Source of the DNA: an uncultured Maribacter sp.
GTDB lineage: Bacteria; Bacteroidota; Bacteroidia; Flavobacteriales; Flavobacteriaceae
Length of the DNA stretch: 64,000 nt
Assembly (NCBI GenBank): GCA_947493885.1
Contig: CANLTE010000003.1
Coordinates: 248,001 to 312,000, forward strand
Reading direction: 5' to 3'
Below, in pieces: positions 25,871 through 34,398 of this stretch. The position numbers and the translations under genes were made by a program. A model generated the notes under the pieces. That model was not told the DNA's origin and did no database searches. It saw nothing but the letters and a program-made list of their open reading frames with translations. The number at the start of each line of letters is the position of its first letter. The stretch's first letter is position 1.

Positions 25871-27523
25871 TTATTGATAAACTCTTACATAATCAATCTC
25901 CATGGTATCTTGAGTAAATCCAGGGTCAACTGTTCCACCTAAAGTACCACCCATTGCAATATTCAATATCATAAAAAAGTCAAGATTAAAAGGTGTTTCC
26001 GACGTATTTGCATAGGTTAAAAACACTTTGTCATCTACAAGAATTTTTATAACATCAGTGGTCCATTCTACGGCATAGTTATGGAATTCGGTTGTTGAGG
26101 ATGTATTTGAAATCTCATTGGTAATAGCATTTCCTGCAAAGTTACCTGGGAAATGAAGAGCACCAGATGTTTTTGTTTTATCCTGACCAGTTTGCTCCAT
26201 AATATCAATTTCTCCACAATCTGGCCAGCCAACCACATCAAAATTAGCGCCTAACATCCAAATGGCAGGCCAAGTACCCTGTGCTGAAGGCAATTTAGCT
26301 CTAACTTCAACCCGACCATAAGTAAACTCATTTAAGTTTTCAGATTTTAGCCTTGCAGAGGTATAGCCGCCATTTTCAGCAATTGCCGTTATTTTAAGTA
26401 CCCCGTCCTCAATAATCACATTTTTAGATTCATTAGTATATGTTTGAAGTTCTTGATTACCCCAACCACCTGCACCTAAATCATAGGTCCACTTAGTACT
26501 ATCTGGCGCTCCATTAGTATCAAATTCATCAGCCCATACCAGATTATTAAAAACCGATTCAAATGTTTCTTCAGCAGGACTTGTCTGAAATCTGTGATAC
26601 CAATACAATACTGGATTTTTTCCATCCAAAGTCCTAACATATAATTCAGTGTCTGATATTTCTAATATCTCATACGATGATGAACTTACATAGTATCCCA
26701 TAAATGCATCATTTGAAAAATTCATCACTGTTCCTCTTGGCCTAAAATCTGGATCTGGAACAGTTTCCCAGTCAAATGATGTGGGTGCTAATGAAACAAT
26801 ACTTGTACCGGAGGTATCAAATGGAAAACAAGCATCTTCACCAGCATCTTCACCTATTACATCTTGATGAGAAGCATTAAAAAACGTACCGCTATTGTTG
26901 TTTAGTTGATAGGTTAATTGCCCGTTATCTAAGGAAAATGTTAGCTCATCATCACAAAGACAATCACTAATTTCAATTCCACATTTTTCAAAAGGTTGTG
27001 CTGCAAAAAAAGAAGGAAACCAAAAAGCATCCGCAGCGATTTCCGCATTACCTCCAACTCCTAAATGGCCAACCTCTGAGGCCGCCAAATACCATGTTCT
27101 ACTTGAACCTCCTGATAAAAACTGTTTTACCTCTGGGTCATCAAATGAACTAAAAACCTCTATTTCAACTGATGTGCTAGAAGATAGCCCACCTGTACCT
27201 ATGGCGTTTACAACAATCGTGAATTTATTAACTCCAACTACACTAAACCTATGCATGACTTCTCCTGAAGGAGAAACTTCGCTTAAACCATCACCAAAAT
27301 CAAACTTGTAGCTAATAACATTACTCGCAGTAGCCTTTATATTTACAAATCCGCTTCCGTCTCCATTAGGATTCATATCATCTACACCGATTATTTCTGT
27401 GGTCAACGTTACGTTTGTTGGTGATATTATTTCTCCAATTAATGCGTCATCTTCCTGACAAGAAACTAACACAAGTAAAAGTATAGAAAGAACGATTGAC
27501 ATGTTGTATTTTAAATTTCTCAT
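25871..27523 (-). CDS. GH16 endo-beta-1,3-glucanase (laminarinase) with PKD-like domain, lipoprotein
   Basis: This 550-aa protein has a lipoprotein signal (LLVLVSC22QEDD). A PKD/Ig-like module (~35-125, KFDFGDGLSEVSPSGEVMHRFS) is followed by a ~130-residue linker domain. The C-terminal GH16 catalytic domain (~330-550) carries the E438-I-D-I-M-E443 motif (E438 nucleophile, E443 acid/base) and GTWPAIWMLG. Substrate is beta-1,3-glucan (laminarin-type) by subfamily resemblance. The lipid anchor suggests surface exposure for initial backbone attack. It sits between the surface glycan-binding protein and GH3 genes. Confidence 0.9.
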   Translation of the reverse strand: MRNLKYNMSIVLSILLLVLVSCQEDDALIGEIISPTNVTLTTEIIGVDDMNPNGDGSGFVNIKATASNVISYKFDFGDGLSEVSPSGEVMHRFSVVGVNKFTIVVNAIGTGGLSSSTSVEIEVFSSFDDPEVKQFLSGGSSRTWYLAASEVGHLGVGGNAEIAADAFWFPSFFAAQPFEKCGIEISDCLCDDELTFSLDNGQLTYQLNNNSGTFFNASHQDVIGEDAGEDACFPFDTSGTSIVSLAPTSFDWETVPDPDFRPRGTVMNFSNDAFMGYYVSSSSYEILEISDTELYVRTLDGKNPVLYWYHRFQTSPAEETFESVFNNLVWADEFDTNGAPDSTKWTYDLGAGGWGNQELQTYTNESKNVIIEDGVLKITAIAENGGYTSARLKSENLNEFTYGRVEVRAKLPSAQGTWPAIWMLGANFDVVGWPDCGEIDIMEQTGQDKTKTSGALHFPGNFAGNAITNEISNTSSTTEFHNYAVEWTTDVIKILVDDKVFLTYANTSETPFNLDFFMILNIAMGGTLGGTVDPGFTQDTMEIDYVRVYQ

Positions 27524-27535
27524 TTTTTCTTCTTT

Positions 27536-29626
27536 TTAAATTCTTACTAGTTTGTATTGCCAAAATACTCCTGCACCAGACTCTACATAGACAGACATGG
27601 TATCATTATCAACAAAAGTTATATTGTAAGTGATGGAGGAGGGTACTGCTACGTTTGGTAACTCCCCTTGATTGTTAGCTTTTGCTAAACCAATATAAGC
27701 TCCTGTTCCGTTTACAGTAATTGTGCCTGCTCCTGAGTTATACTGATATGTTGCTGCTCCTGAACCGTTATGAGGGGCTACTGGAGTTCCACAAGAATCA
27801 CTTCCTCCTTGCCAGCTTTCTGTCCAAGATTCACTACCTAAATTGTTCATAAAAGAACCATCAGCGCCAAATATGTAGGTATCATCATAGTAGCATGCTC
27901 TGAGAGTAACGCAATCTGCATCACAATTAAACCAGCTTGTGTCCCCTAAACTTGGACCAACTCCTAATGCTCCTGCTTCAGAGGCGAGTTTCCATGTTCC
28001 TACTACAGGAGAAACAGTAGTTTCCTCTCTAACCAATTTATATTGCCAAAATACTCCTGCACCAGACTCTACATAAACTAAAAGGGTATTACTATCAATA
28101 AACGTTATGTTATAAGTTATGGATGATGGTACTGCAACATTTGGTAATTCTCCTTCATTATTTGCTTTTGGAAGACCAATATATGCCCCTGTACCATTTA
28201 TGGTAACTATTCCTGCACTTTCATTATACGAATAAGTTGCAGAAGCAGATCCGTCATAGGGAGCCACGGGTGTTCCGCATGAATCACTTCCGCCTTGCCA
28301 ACTTTCTATCCAAGATTCACTACCCAAATTGTTCATAAAAGAACCATCGGCACCAAATACGTAGGTATCATCATAGTAACATGCTCTTAGGGTAACACAA
28401 TCTGCATCACAATTAAACCAACTTGTATCTCCTAAACTTGGTCCAACTCCTAAAGCACCTGCCTCTGGAGCTAACCTCCATGTTCCTACTAAGCCTGTTG
28501 GAATAGCCTCGGGAGATTTATAGAAATAAATATTATCTATAAATACTGTACCAGCTGCCCAGGGGTCTCCAACAAATTTAAATTGAAAAATTTCGGTAAT
28601 AGTCAATCCCTGGTCCGTATAATCTGAGATTGGAATTTCAATACTAGTCCATTCTCCAGCGGATAAGTTTGACCAAACTGGTGCTTCCGTTGCGCCCCCG
28701 GCGCTATTATTAATTAATGAAGCTTCTAACCTGGAAACATCTCCAGAAGTCCATACATCTAAATGTAAATATTCCATTTGCGAAACATCTATAGAAGTTC
28801 CATCTGCCAATGCAATTCCCTGATAACTTAGGTTGATGAATTGTAACATTCTATCACCATCCAGGTCAAACTCTGTCCAACTACTTCCTTGTCCACCTTG
28901 ACCCCAATCCGGGAAATAATTAGTTCCTTCAACATCAGAATACGCAGTGGTATAAATAGAAATTACATCCTCTGCGTTTCTATTTGGAGCAGCAGGGGCA
29001 GAAGTTAATGGCTGAACAATTGCAGTAACAACAAAATCTTCTTGGTATTCTAGGGTAGCAATGGCTGCGCTCATAGAAACTACTCTTATGGTATATGTTC
29101 CTGCCTCTTGATAAGTATATGATAATGACTCTCCGTTATTAGCCGAAACGGGTTCGTCATTATTAGATTCACCAAAATAAACTTCATAGGACAATGCATA
29201 ATCGGCTGTTGCAGTTATGTTTACTTGTTTTGAAACCGCTGTATCATTTTCTATAGTCACCACAAGGTTTTCTGGAGATTTAAAGGAAACCATTATATTT
29301 TGGGTGACTGTAGTTGTTAATCCATTTAACCCTTTAGCAGTTATTGTTGCATCATAATTACCTTCTTCATAGGTGTGATTTATGCTTTCTCCGGGTTTTA
29401 AAGCTTCCGAGGCTGGTGAACCATCTCCAAAGTTTATATCATAAGCAACGACTCCTTCTCCAATAGGAGTTATAGTTACTATTCCTGTATTATCTTGAGT
29501 TACAGAAACTGCTGCCGAAACATTTGTTGGGGCGACAATGCCACTAACATAGTCTATATTATTATCATCCTCACAACCTAAAGCAAACAGTGCTATAAGG
29601 CACCATATATATTTAAAGTTTTTCAT
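27536..29626 (-). CDS. Surface glycan-binding lipoprotein (PKD repeats, CBM-like domain, two tandem C-terminal modules)
   Basis: This 696-aa protein starts at ATG 29626; the ATG at 29668 overlaps the susD stop and lacks a good signal. The lipobox is LFALGC. Two PKD-like modules (~30-200) are followed by a galactose-binding-like domain (~215-370, NYFPDWGQGGQGSSWTEFDLDGD). Two nearly identical 155-residue modules then begin GTWRLAPEAGALGVG and GTWKLASEAGALGVG, each with paired Cys and Trp-rich motifs. Position after susD and domain content make it a SusE/F-like surface protein that holds the glucan. The module duplication is recent (see the repeat entries). Confidence 0.75.
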   Translation of the reverse strand: MKNFKYIWCLIALFALGCEDDNNIDYVSGIVAPTNVSAAVSVTQDNTGIVTITPIGEGVVAYDINFGDGSPASEALKPGESINHTYEEGNYDATITAKGLNGLTTTVTQNIMVSFKSPENLVVTIENDTAVSKQVNITATADYALSYEVYFGESNNDEPVSANNGESLSYTYQEAGTYTIRVVSMSAAIATLEYQEDFVVTAIVQPLTSAPAAPNRNAEDVISIYTTAYSDVEGTNYFPDWGQGGQGSSWTEFDLDGDRMLQFINLSYQGIALADGTSIDVSQMEYLHLDVWTSGDVSRLEASLINNSAGGATEAPVWSNLSAGEWTSIEIPISDYTDQGLTITEIFQFKFVGDPWAAGTVFIDNIYFYKSPEAIPTGLVGTWRLAPEAGALGVGPSLGDTSWFNCDADCVTLRACYYDDTYVFGADGSFMNNLGSESWIESWQGGSDSCGTPVAPYDGSASATYSYNESAGIVTINGTGAYIGLPKANNEGELPNVAVPSSITYNITFIDSNTLLVYVESGAGVFWQYKLVREETTVSPVVGTWKLASEAGALGVGPSLGDTSWFNCDADCVTLRACYYDDTYIFGADGSFMNNLGSESWTESWQGGSDSCGTPVAPHNGSGAATYQYNSGAGTITVNGTGAYIGLAKANNQGELPNVAVPSSITYNITFVDNDTMSVYVESGAGVFWQYKLVRI
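27541..28006 (-). repeat. Tandem intragenic duplication, copy 2
   Basis: This is the second of two ~466-bp direct copies inside the surface glycan-binding protein gene. Protein identity to copy 1 is very high across the CYYDDTYhFGADGSFMNNLGSESW and GTGAYIGL segments. Boundaries are placed at the GTW start and the end of the module. Confidence 0.75.
28028..28493 (-). repeat. Tandem intragenic duplication, copy 1
   Basis: This is the first copy of the ~155-residue module. Divergence from copy 2 is small and concentrated in synonymous positions and the YDGSASATYSYNE segment, which suggests a recent duplication or gene conversion. Confidence 0.75.
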
Positions 29627-29636
29627 AGTATTTTTT

Positions 29637-31112
29637 TTAATAATTTGGATTCTGAGACCAATTGCCATTAGAAAATTGAATTTCCTCTATCGGAATTGGA
29701 AATATTTCATTTTTACCACTTGTAAAACCGTCTATTTCTTGAGCCGCTTTTCCAGTTCGTACTAGGTCAAAAAAGCGATGTCCTTCACCAACAAACTCCA
29801 CTCTACGTTCATGGGCTATAGCATCGGTTAACGCAGCTCCTGTAGAAGTTACTTCGTTTGGTGCTCCAAAAGCTCTTTCACGTACTCTGTTTAAATACTC
29901 TTGAGCCGTATTATCATCAATACCTCCTCGATTGTAAGCTTCAGCGGCCATTAATAATACATCAGCAAAACGAATTGCTCTATAATTATTAGGATTTGTA
30001 AGGTTTTGGTCTCCTGTATTTAAATCTCCCTTACGTGCAATATACTTTCTGTTAAAATATCCAGTATGTTCATGTCCCGTTCCAAATGTTGCACCAGTTT
30101 GAGCTGCCCAAGCATCAATATCCAAAATGGCAACAGCTTCTCTTAAATCACCTTCTTCAAAGGCATCTACAACTTCTTGAGTAGGAACATTAAAACTAAA
30201 GCCAGAATCAAACTGAGGTCCTGAATAATTTCTTATTCCGTTAAAACCAACGGCAACATTACCTTCACTACATTGAAGACAGTCAAATCCTGCACCCTCA
30301 GCATCAGAGTATTGAACCTCAAATACAGACTCAATTCCATTCTCTCCTGCTTCTTCAAATATGCTATCGTAGTTTGTTACTAAATCATACGGACCATTAG
30401 CAATTAAATTGTCCAACACCGTTGCAGCCTCAGAAAATTTGTCTTGATACAAATACGCTTTTCCTAAAAGTGCTTGAGCTGATCCTTTTGTAGCTCTTCC
30501 TATTTCAGGAGCTGTATAGTTTAAATTATTTATTGCATACTTTAAGTCTTCCTCTATTAATGCATATACCTCTGTAATGGGCGCTCTAGGTACCGAGGTT
30601 TCTTCTCCTAATTGAAAACGCGTTTCTTTTAAAGGTACTGGACCAAACCATTTTACCAATTCAAAATAATAATATGCTCTAAGAAAACGGGCTTCACCAA
30701 GTATAACTTCTTTTCCCTCAAAATCTGTTTTATCTTGAAATTCTAAAATAAAATTAGCCCGATTAACTCCTCCAAACATCCAATTCCAGATGTCTCTTAA
30801 ATTACTGTTTACCGGAGTATGTATCATATCATCTATTTGTTGAAAGCCCACTACATCCGTAGCACTTTCGCCGCCTGCTAATGTATTGTCTGAGGCAATT
30901 TCTCCTAACATGACATTTACATAGGTTGAATGCAGTAAATCGTAGGCACCAATCAATGCATTGTAATAGTCATCTTCAGAGTTAAAATAGCTTTCTGAAT
31001 CAATACTGAATCTATCTACTTCCTCTAAATAATTATCGCTACAAGAATAAATTGCGAATACAAATAGAAAAGCAAATAGGCCTATTGTTATTTTGTATAT
31101 ATATGTTTTCAT
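29637..31112 (-). CDS. SusD/RagB-family starch-binding-like outer-membrane lipoprotein
   Basis: This 491-aa protein has lipobox IYSC24. The family features are clear: a TPR-like N-terminal half (ALIGAYDLLHSTYVNV), the motif GEARFLRAYYYFELVKWFGPVPL, and a C-terminal DVLLMAAEAYNRGG...YLNRVRERAF...IAHERRVEFVGEGHRFFDLVRTG. SusD proteins cap the SusC barrel and bind the glycan at the cell surface. It starts 11 bp after the susC-like stop, in the same operon. Confidence 0.95.
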   Translation of the reverse strand: MKTYIYKITIGLFAFLFVFAIYSCSDNYLEEVDRFSIDSESYFNSEDDYYNALIGAYDLLHSTYVNVMLGEIASDNTLAGGESATDVVGFQQIDDMIHTPVNSNLRDIWNWMFGGVNRANFILEFQDKTDFEGKEVILGEARFLRAYYYFELVKWFGPVPLKETRFQLGEETSVPRAPITEVYALIEEDLKYAINNLNYTAPEIGRATKGSAQALLGKAYLYQDKFSEAATVLDNLIANGPYDLVTNYDSIFEEAGENGIESVFEVQYSDAEGAGFDCLQCSEGNVAVGFNGIRNYSGPQFDSGFSFNVPTQEVVDAFEEGDLREAVAILDIDAWAAQTGATFGTGHEHTGYFNRKYIARKGDLNTGDQNLTNPNNYRAIRFADVLLMAAEAYNRGGIDDNTAQEYLNRVRERAFGAPNEVTSTGAALTDAIAHERRVEFVGEGHRFFDLVRTGKAAQEIDGFTSGKNEIFPIPIEEIQFSNGNWSQNPNY

Positions 31113-31123
31113 TGTATTACGTT

Positions 31124-34100
31124 TTATATGGATAGATTTATACCTAAAATAAATTGTCTGGATACTGGATAAAACCCATAATCAATCCCGCTAGAAAATA
31201 CATCTAGCTTTTGATCTTCATTTACCCCTTGAGCCGCAGGATCATAACCATTATATTTTGTGAATGTAAATGCGTTATTTACTGATGCGTATAAACGCAA
31301 TTGACTTATTTTTAATTTTTCCAAGACCTTAGGAGGTAATGAGTACCCAAGCTGAATATTTTGTATTCTTAAAAATGAAGCATCTTCAACAAAAAAGTCT
31401 GAAAATAATCTGTTTGTAGTAGCTCCAACTGTAGTCCTAGGAACGGAATTACTAGTTCCTTCGCCAGTCCATCTATTTAAATAAAGATTTAACCTATTTA
31501 CATTAGGTTGATCACGTTCATAATTCCGAACCATTTCCTTACCTAATTCAGCGTACATATAGGTACCAAAGTCAACGTTTTTATAATTAAATCTTAGGTT
31601 AAGTCCCATAATGTAGTCAGCTTGGGCCTTTCCTAAATATGTTCTATCAGCGACGGTAATTAGTCCGTCATTGTTTACATCAACATATCTAATATCACCG
31701 GGAGCTGCTTCTGATCCTAAACCTGATTGTGAAGGATGAGCATCCACTTCGGCTTGATTCTGAAAAATACCGTTGGTTTTAAGTCCGTAAAAATATCCTA
31801 TGGGTTGTCCAACTTCCATTCTAGTGATTGCGGGCTGACCCACACTGAATGAACCTCCTTCAGAAATGATATCATTGCTAACAGCAGTAACTTCTCCATC
31901 AACTTTTGTGATATTGTAACTTAAGTCTAGCGACAGGTTTTTAGCAATTTCATCTTTATAATTAATAAAAAATTCTATTCCTTTTGTTCTTGTCGTTCCA
32001 GCATTAACAGTTGGCAAACCCGCTCCTGGTGCCGATGCTCCTAGTATTCCAGAAACAGGAAAATCAGTAATTAATAAATCGTTTCTATCTTCAACAAAAT
32101 AATCAGTTGTAATTTGAATTTTATTGTTGAATAAATTAAGATCTAAACCAATATCTAATTTTTCTGCGGTTTCCCATGTTGCATCGGGGTTTGGTATTCT
32201 TCCGTTTGCAGTTCCTGAAACAAGGCCTCCGTTTAATACGTATGTGGCTTCACCGCTAAGTAATGCTCTATACAAATCGTCACCTACATTGTTTCCTAAA
32301 GTTCCGTAACTGGCTCTTAACTTTAAAAAGCTAATAATTTCGGAATCTTCTAAAAATGATTCATCTGAAATTTTCCAACCCGCTGTTGCGGATGAGAAGT
32401 AATCTATTCTATTATCTGGAGCAAAGTCAGAAGCTCCGTCTCTACGAATCATAGCAGACAACAAATATTTTCCTTTATAGTCATATTGTAATCTTGCAAA
32501 GTATGATGATAGTCTAGTATCGTATATAAAAGAACTATTGGTTTTAGCTTCACTTATACCATTTGCTAAAGAAATATCTGCAAATTCCCATGCATTGTTC
32601 GGGACATCAAAACCTGTAGCCTCCAAGTTATCACCCCAGGCTCTTTGCGCACTTGTTCCTATTGTAACTGTTGTATTGTGCTTATCTGCTAAGAGTTTAT
32701 TATAGGTTAAAAATGTATCCCATGTATAAGAATTATTGGTGTTTTCAATATGCTTAACACTACTACGATCTCTATTAAACACTTTACCAGAACCAAAGTT
32801 TACTATAGGAAAAAATTCTTTCTTTTTATCGTTGTATGATTTTAAACCAATACGAGAAGTTATTTTTAACCCATCAATTGGTCTATAGTCTAATTGGAAA
32901 GTTCCTTCAATAGAACTACCAGAATATTCGTTATAAATATTTGCTATTTGTGATATCGGATTTATAACCTCGTTCCCTAGAAAACCAGTTATATCTTCTT
33001 GGTTTAAATCATAGGTGGGAGCATAATTAAGTGCATTGAATAGGGGAGTACCCAGAGCATTTTCTCCTATGGTTTTTCTATTGTTATTAAAATAATTTGC
33101 TGATGTAGTGAATTTTAGTTTTTCACTAACATCAAAACCTAACTTTATTTTTACGTTTGCTCTTTGAAAATTGGACTTATTACTCGCAATAATACCGTCT
33201 TGTTCCAAAATTGACCCTCCAAAATAATAAGTACTTTTTTCTCCACCTCCATTTGCTGATATATTATGACTGGATATTGGAGCTGTATCAAAAAGCTGCT
33301 CTTGCCAGTCGTTTCCAACTCCTAAACCACTCACATTTGGAAAAGGTAAAGTGTCTCCGTTTGCTGCATAACTTTCGTTTAGTATAAGTCCATATTCAGT
33401 GGCATTTAAATATGGTAATTCTCTTGTAGTTTGCTGAATTCCTGTATACCCGCTATAGCTTATTTTAATAGCAGTATTTTTTTTACCGCTTTTTGTTGTT
33501 ACCAATACAACACCATTTGCACCTTCAATTCCATAAATAGCCGCTTGAGCATCCTTTAATATTGAAAAAGATTCAATGTCACTTGGGTTAATACTATTTA
33601 AATCTCCTTTATAACCATCAATAATTACCAATGGGCCATTGTCACCATTGGAGTTAATACCTCTAATTGTAATATTAAATTGCCCTCCTGGAGAACCTGA
33701 AGGGGCAGTAACTGAGACTCCAGCAGAAGTTCCCTGTAGTGCTTGAGCTGCATCAATAGGCCTTAACTCTTCAATAGTTTCGGAACTTACTATTGAAACG
33801 GCTCCGGTAATATCCTTCTTTTTTTGACCTCCGTAACCAATAACAACTACTTCATCTAACTTAGAAACATCTTCCAAAAGTTGGATATTAATTTGTTCCT
33901 GACCAGATGTCTGAATTTCTTGAGTTTGATAGCCTAAATAACTAAATTGAAGTATTGCGTTGTTAGGAATATCTTTAATACTATAATTTCCATCAAAATC
34001 CGATACCACTCCTTTTAGAGTATTTTTAATAACAATACTTACTCCCGGAATTGGAATGCCTGTTTCCTGTTCTGTTATTGTTCCTGAAACATCATTTTGT

Positions 34101-34159
34101 TGCGCGTAGGATACAATGCCAAAACAAAAAAATAATAGTAAGCTTATTTTTGCTTTCAT
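31124..34159 (-). CDS. SusC/RagA-family TonB-dependent outer-membrane transporter
   Basis: This 1011-aa protein starts at ATG 34159; the frame is open to 34309, but MKAKISLLLFFCFGIVSYAQ is a clear signal peptide beginning at 34159. An N-terminal carboxypeptidase-D-like regulatory domain (DVSGTITEQETGIPIPGVSI) is followed by a plug with DEVVVIGYGGQKKKDITGAV and a 22-strand barrel with the SusC C-terminal pattern. It imports glucan oligosaccharides with the SusD lid. A Bacteroidota-type -7 box lies 20 bp upstream. Confidence 0.95.
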   Translation of the reverse strand: MKAKISLLLFFCFGIVSYAQQNDVSGTITEQETGIPIPGVSIVIKNTLKGVVSDFDGNYSIKDIPNNAILQFSYLGYQTQEIQTSGQEQINIQLLEDVSKLDEVVVIGYGGQKKKDITGAVSIVSSETIEELRPIDAAQALQGTSAGVSVTAPSGSPGGQFNITIRGINSNGDNGPLVIIDGYKGDLNSINPSDIESFSILKDAQAAIYGIEGANGVVLVTTKSGKKNTAIKISYSGYTGIQQTTRELPYLNATEYGLILNESYAANGDTLPFPNVSGLGVGNDWQEQLFDTAPISSHNISANGGGEKSTYYFGGSILEQDGIIASNKSNFQRANVKIKLGFDVSEKLKFTTSANYFNNNRKTIGENALGTPLFNALNYAPTYDLNQEDITGFLGNEVINPISQIANIYNEYSGSSIEGTFQLDYRPIDGLKITSRIGLKSYNDKKKEFFPIVNFGSGKVFNRDRSSVKHIENTNNSYTWDTFLTYNKLLADKHNTTVTIGTSAQRAWGDNLEATGFDVPNNAWEFADISLANGISEAKTNSSFIYDTRLSSYFARLQYDYKGKYLLSAMIRRDGASDFAPDNRIDYFSSATAGWKISDESFLEDSEIISFLKLRASYGTLGNNVGDDLYRALLSGEATYVLNGGLVSGTANGRIPNPDATWETAEKLDIGLDLNLFNNKIQITTDYFVEDRNDLLITDFPVSGILGASAPGAGLPTVNAGTTRTKGIEFFINYKDEIAKNLSLDLSYNITKVDGEVTAVSNDIISEGGSFSVGQPAITRMEVGQPIGYFYGLKTNGIFQNQAEVDAHPSQSGLGSEAAPGDIRYVDVNNDGLITVADRTYLGKAQADYIMGLNLRFNYKNVDFGTYMYAELGKEMVRNYERDQPNVNRLNLYLNRWTGEGTSNSVPRTTVGATTNRLFSDFFVEDASFLRIQNIQLGYSLPPKVLEKLKISQLRLYASVNNAFTFTKYNGYDPAAQGVNEDQKLDVFSSGIDYGFYPVSRQFILGINLSI

Positions 34160-34179
34160 AGAATTAGTTTTTGTATTCT

Positions 34180-34187
34180 CAAATTTA
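34180..34187 (-). promoter_or_regulatory. Putative -7 promoter element of the susC operon
   Basis: Read on the minus strand the site is TAAATTTG, an exact match to the Bacteroidota -7 consensus TAnnTTTG, 20 bp before the susC-like start codon. The -33 element is not obvious. The 239-bp gap between this operon and the regulator gene would also hold activator sites. Confidence 0.45.
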
Positions 34188-34398
34188 GGATACTTTGTTG
34201 CTGAATTATCATATTTAACCACTACAAAAAACATACATCGTAAAAAAATAGTCTTTTTAATAAGAATAACACAACACAAAGTACTATTATCATTAGCCTT
34301 TATGAGCATCTACTATTTCTATTTTAAAGCGACTTGTTGATGTGGTTATACCAAAATGTTGTGGTGGTGTATAGGTGATTTTAACACTTGTAGTAGTG

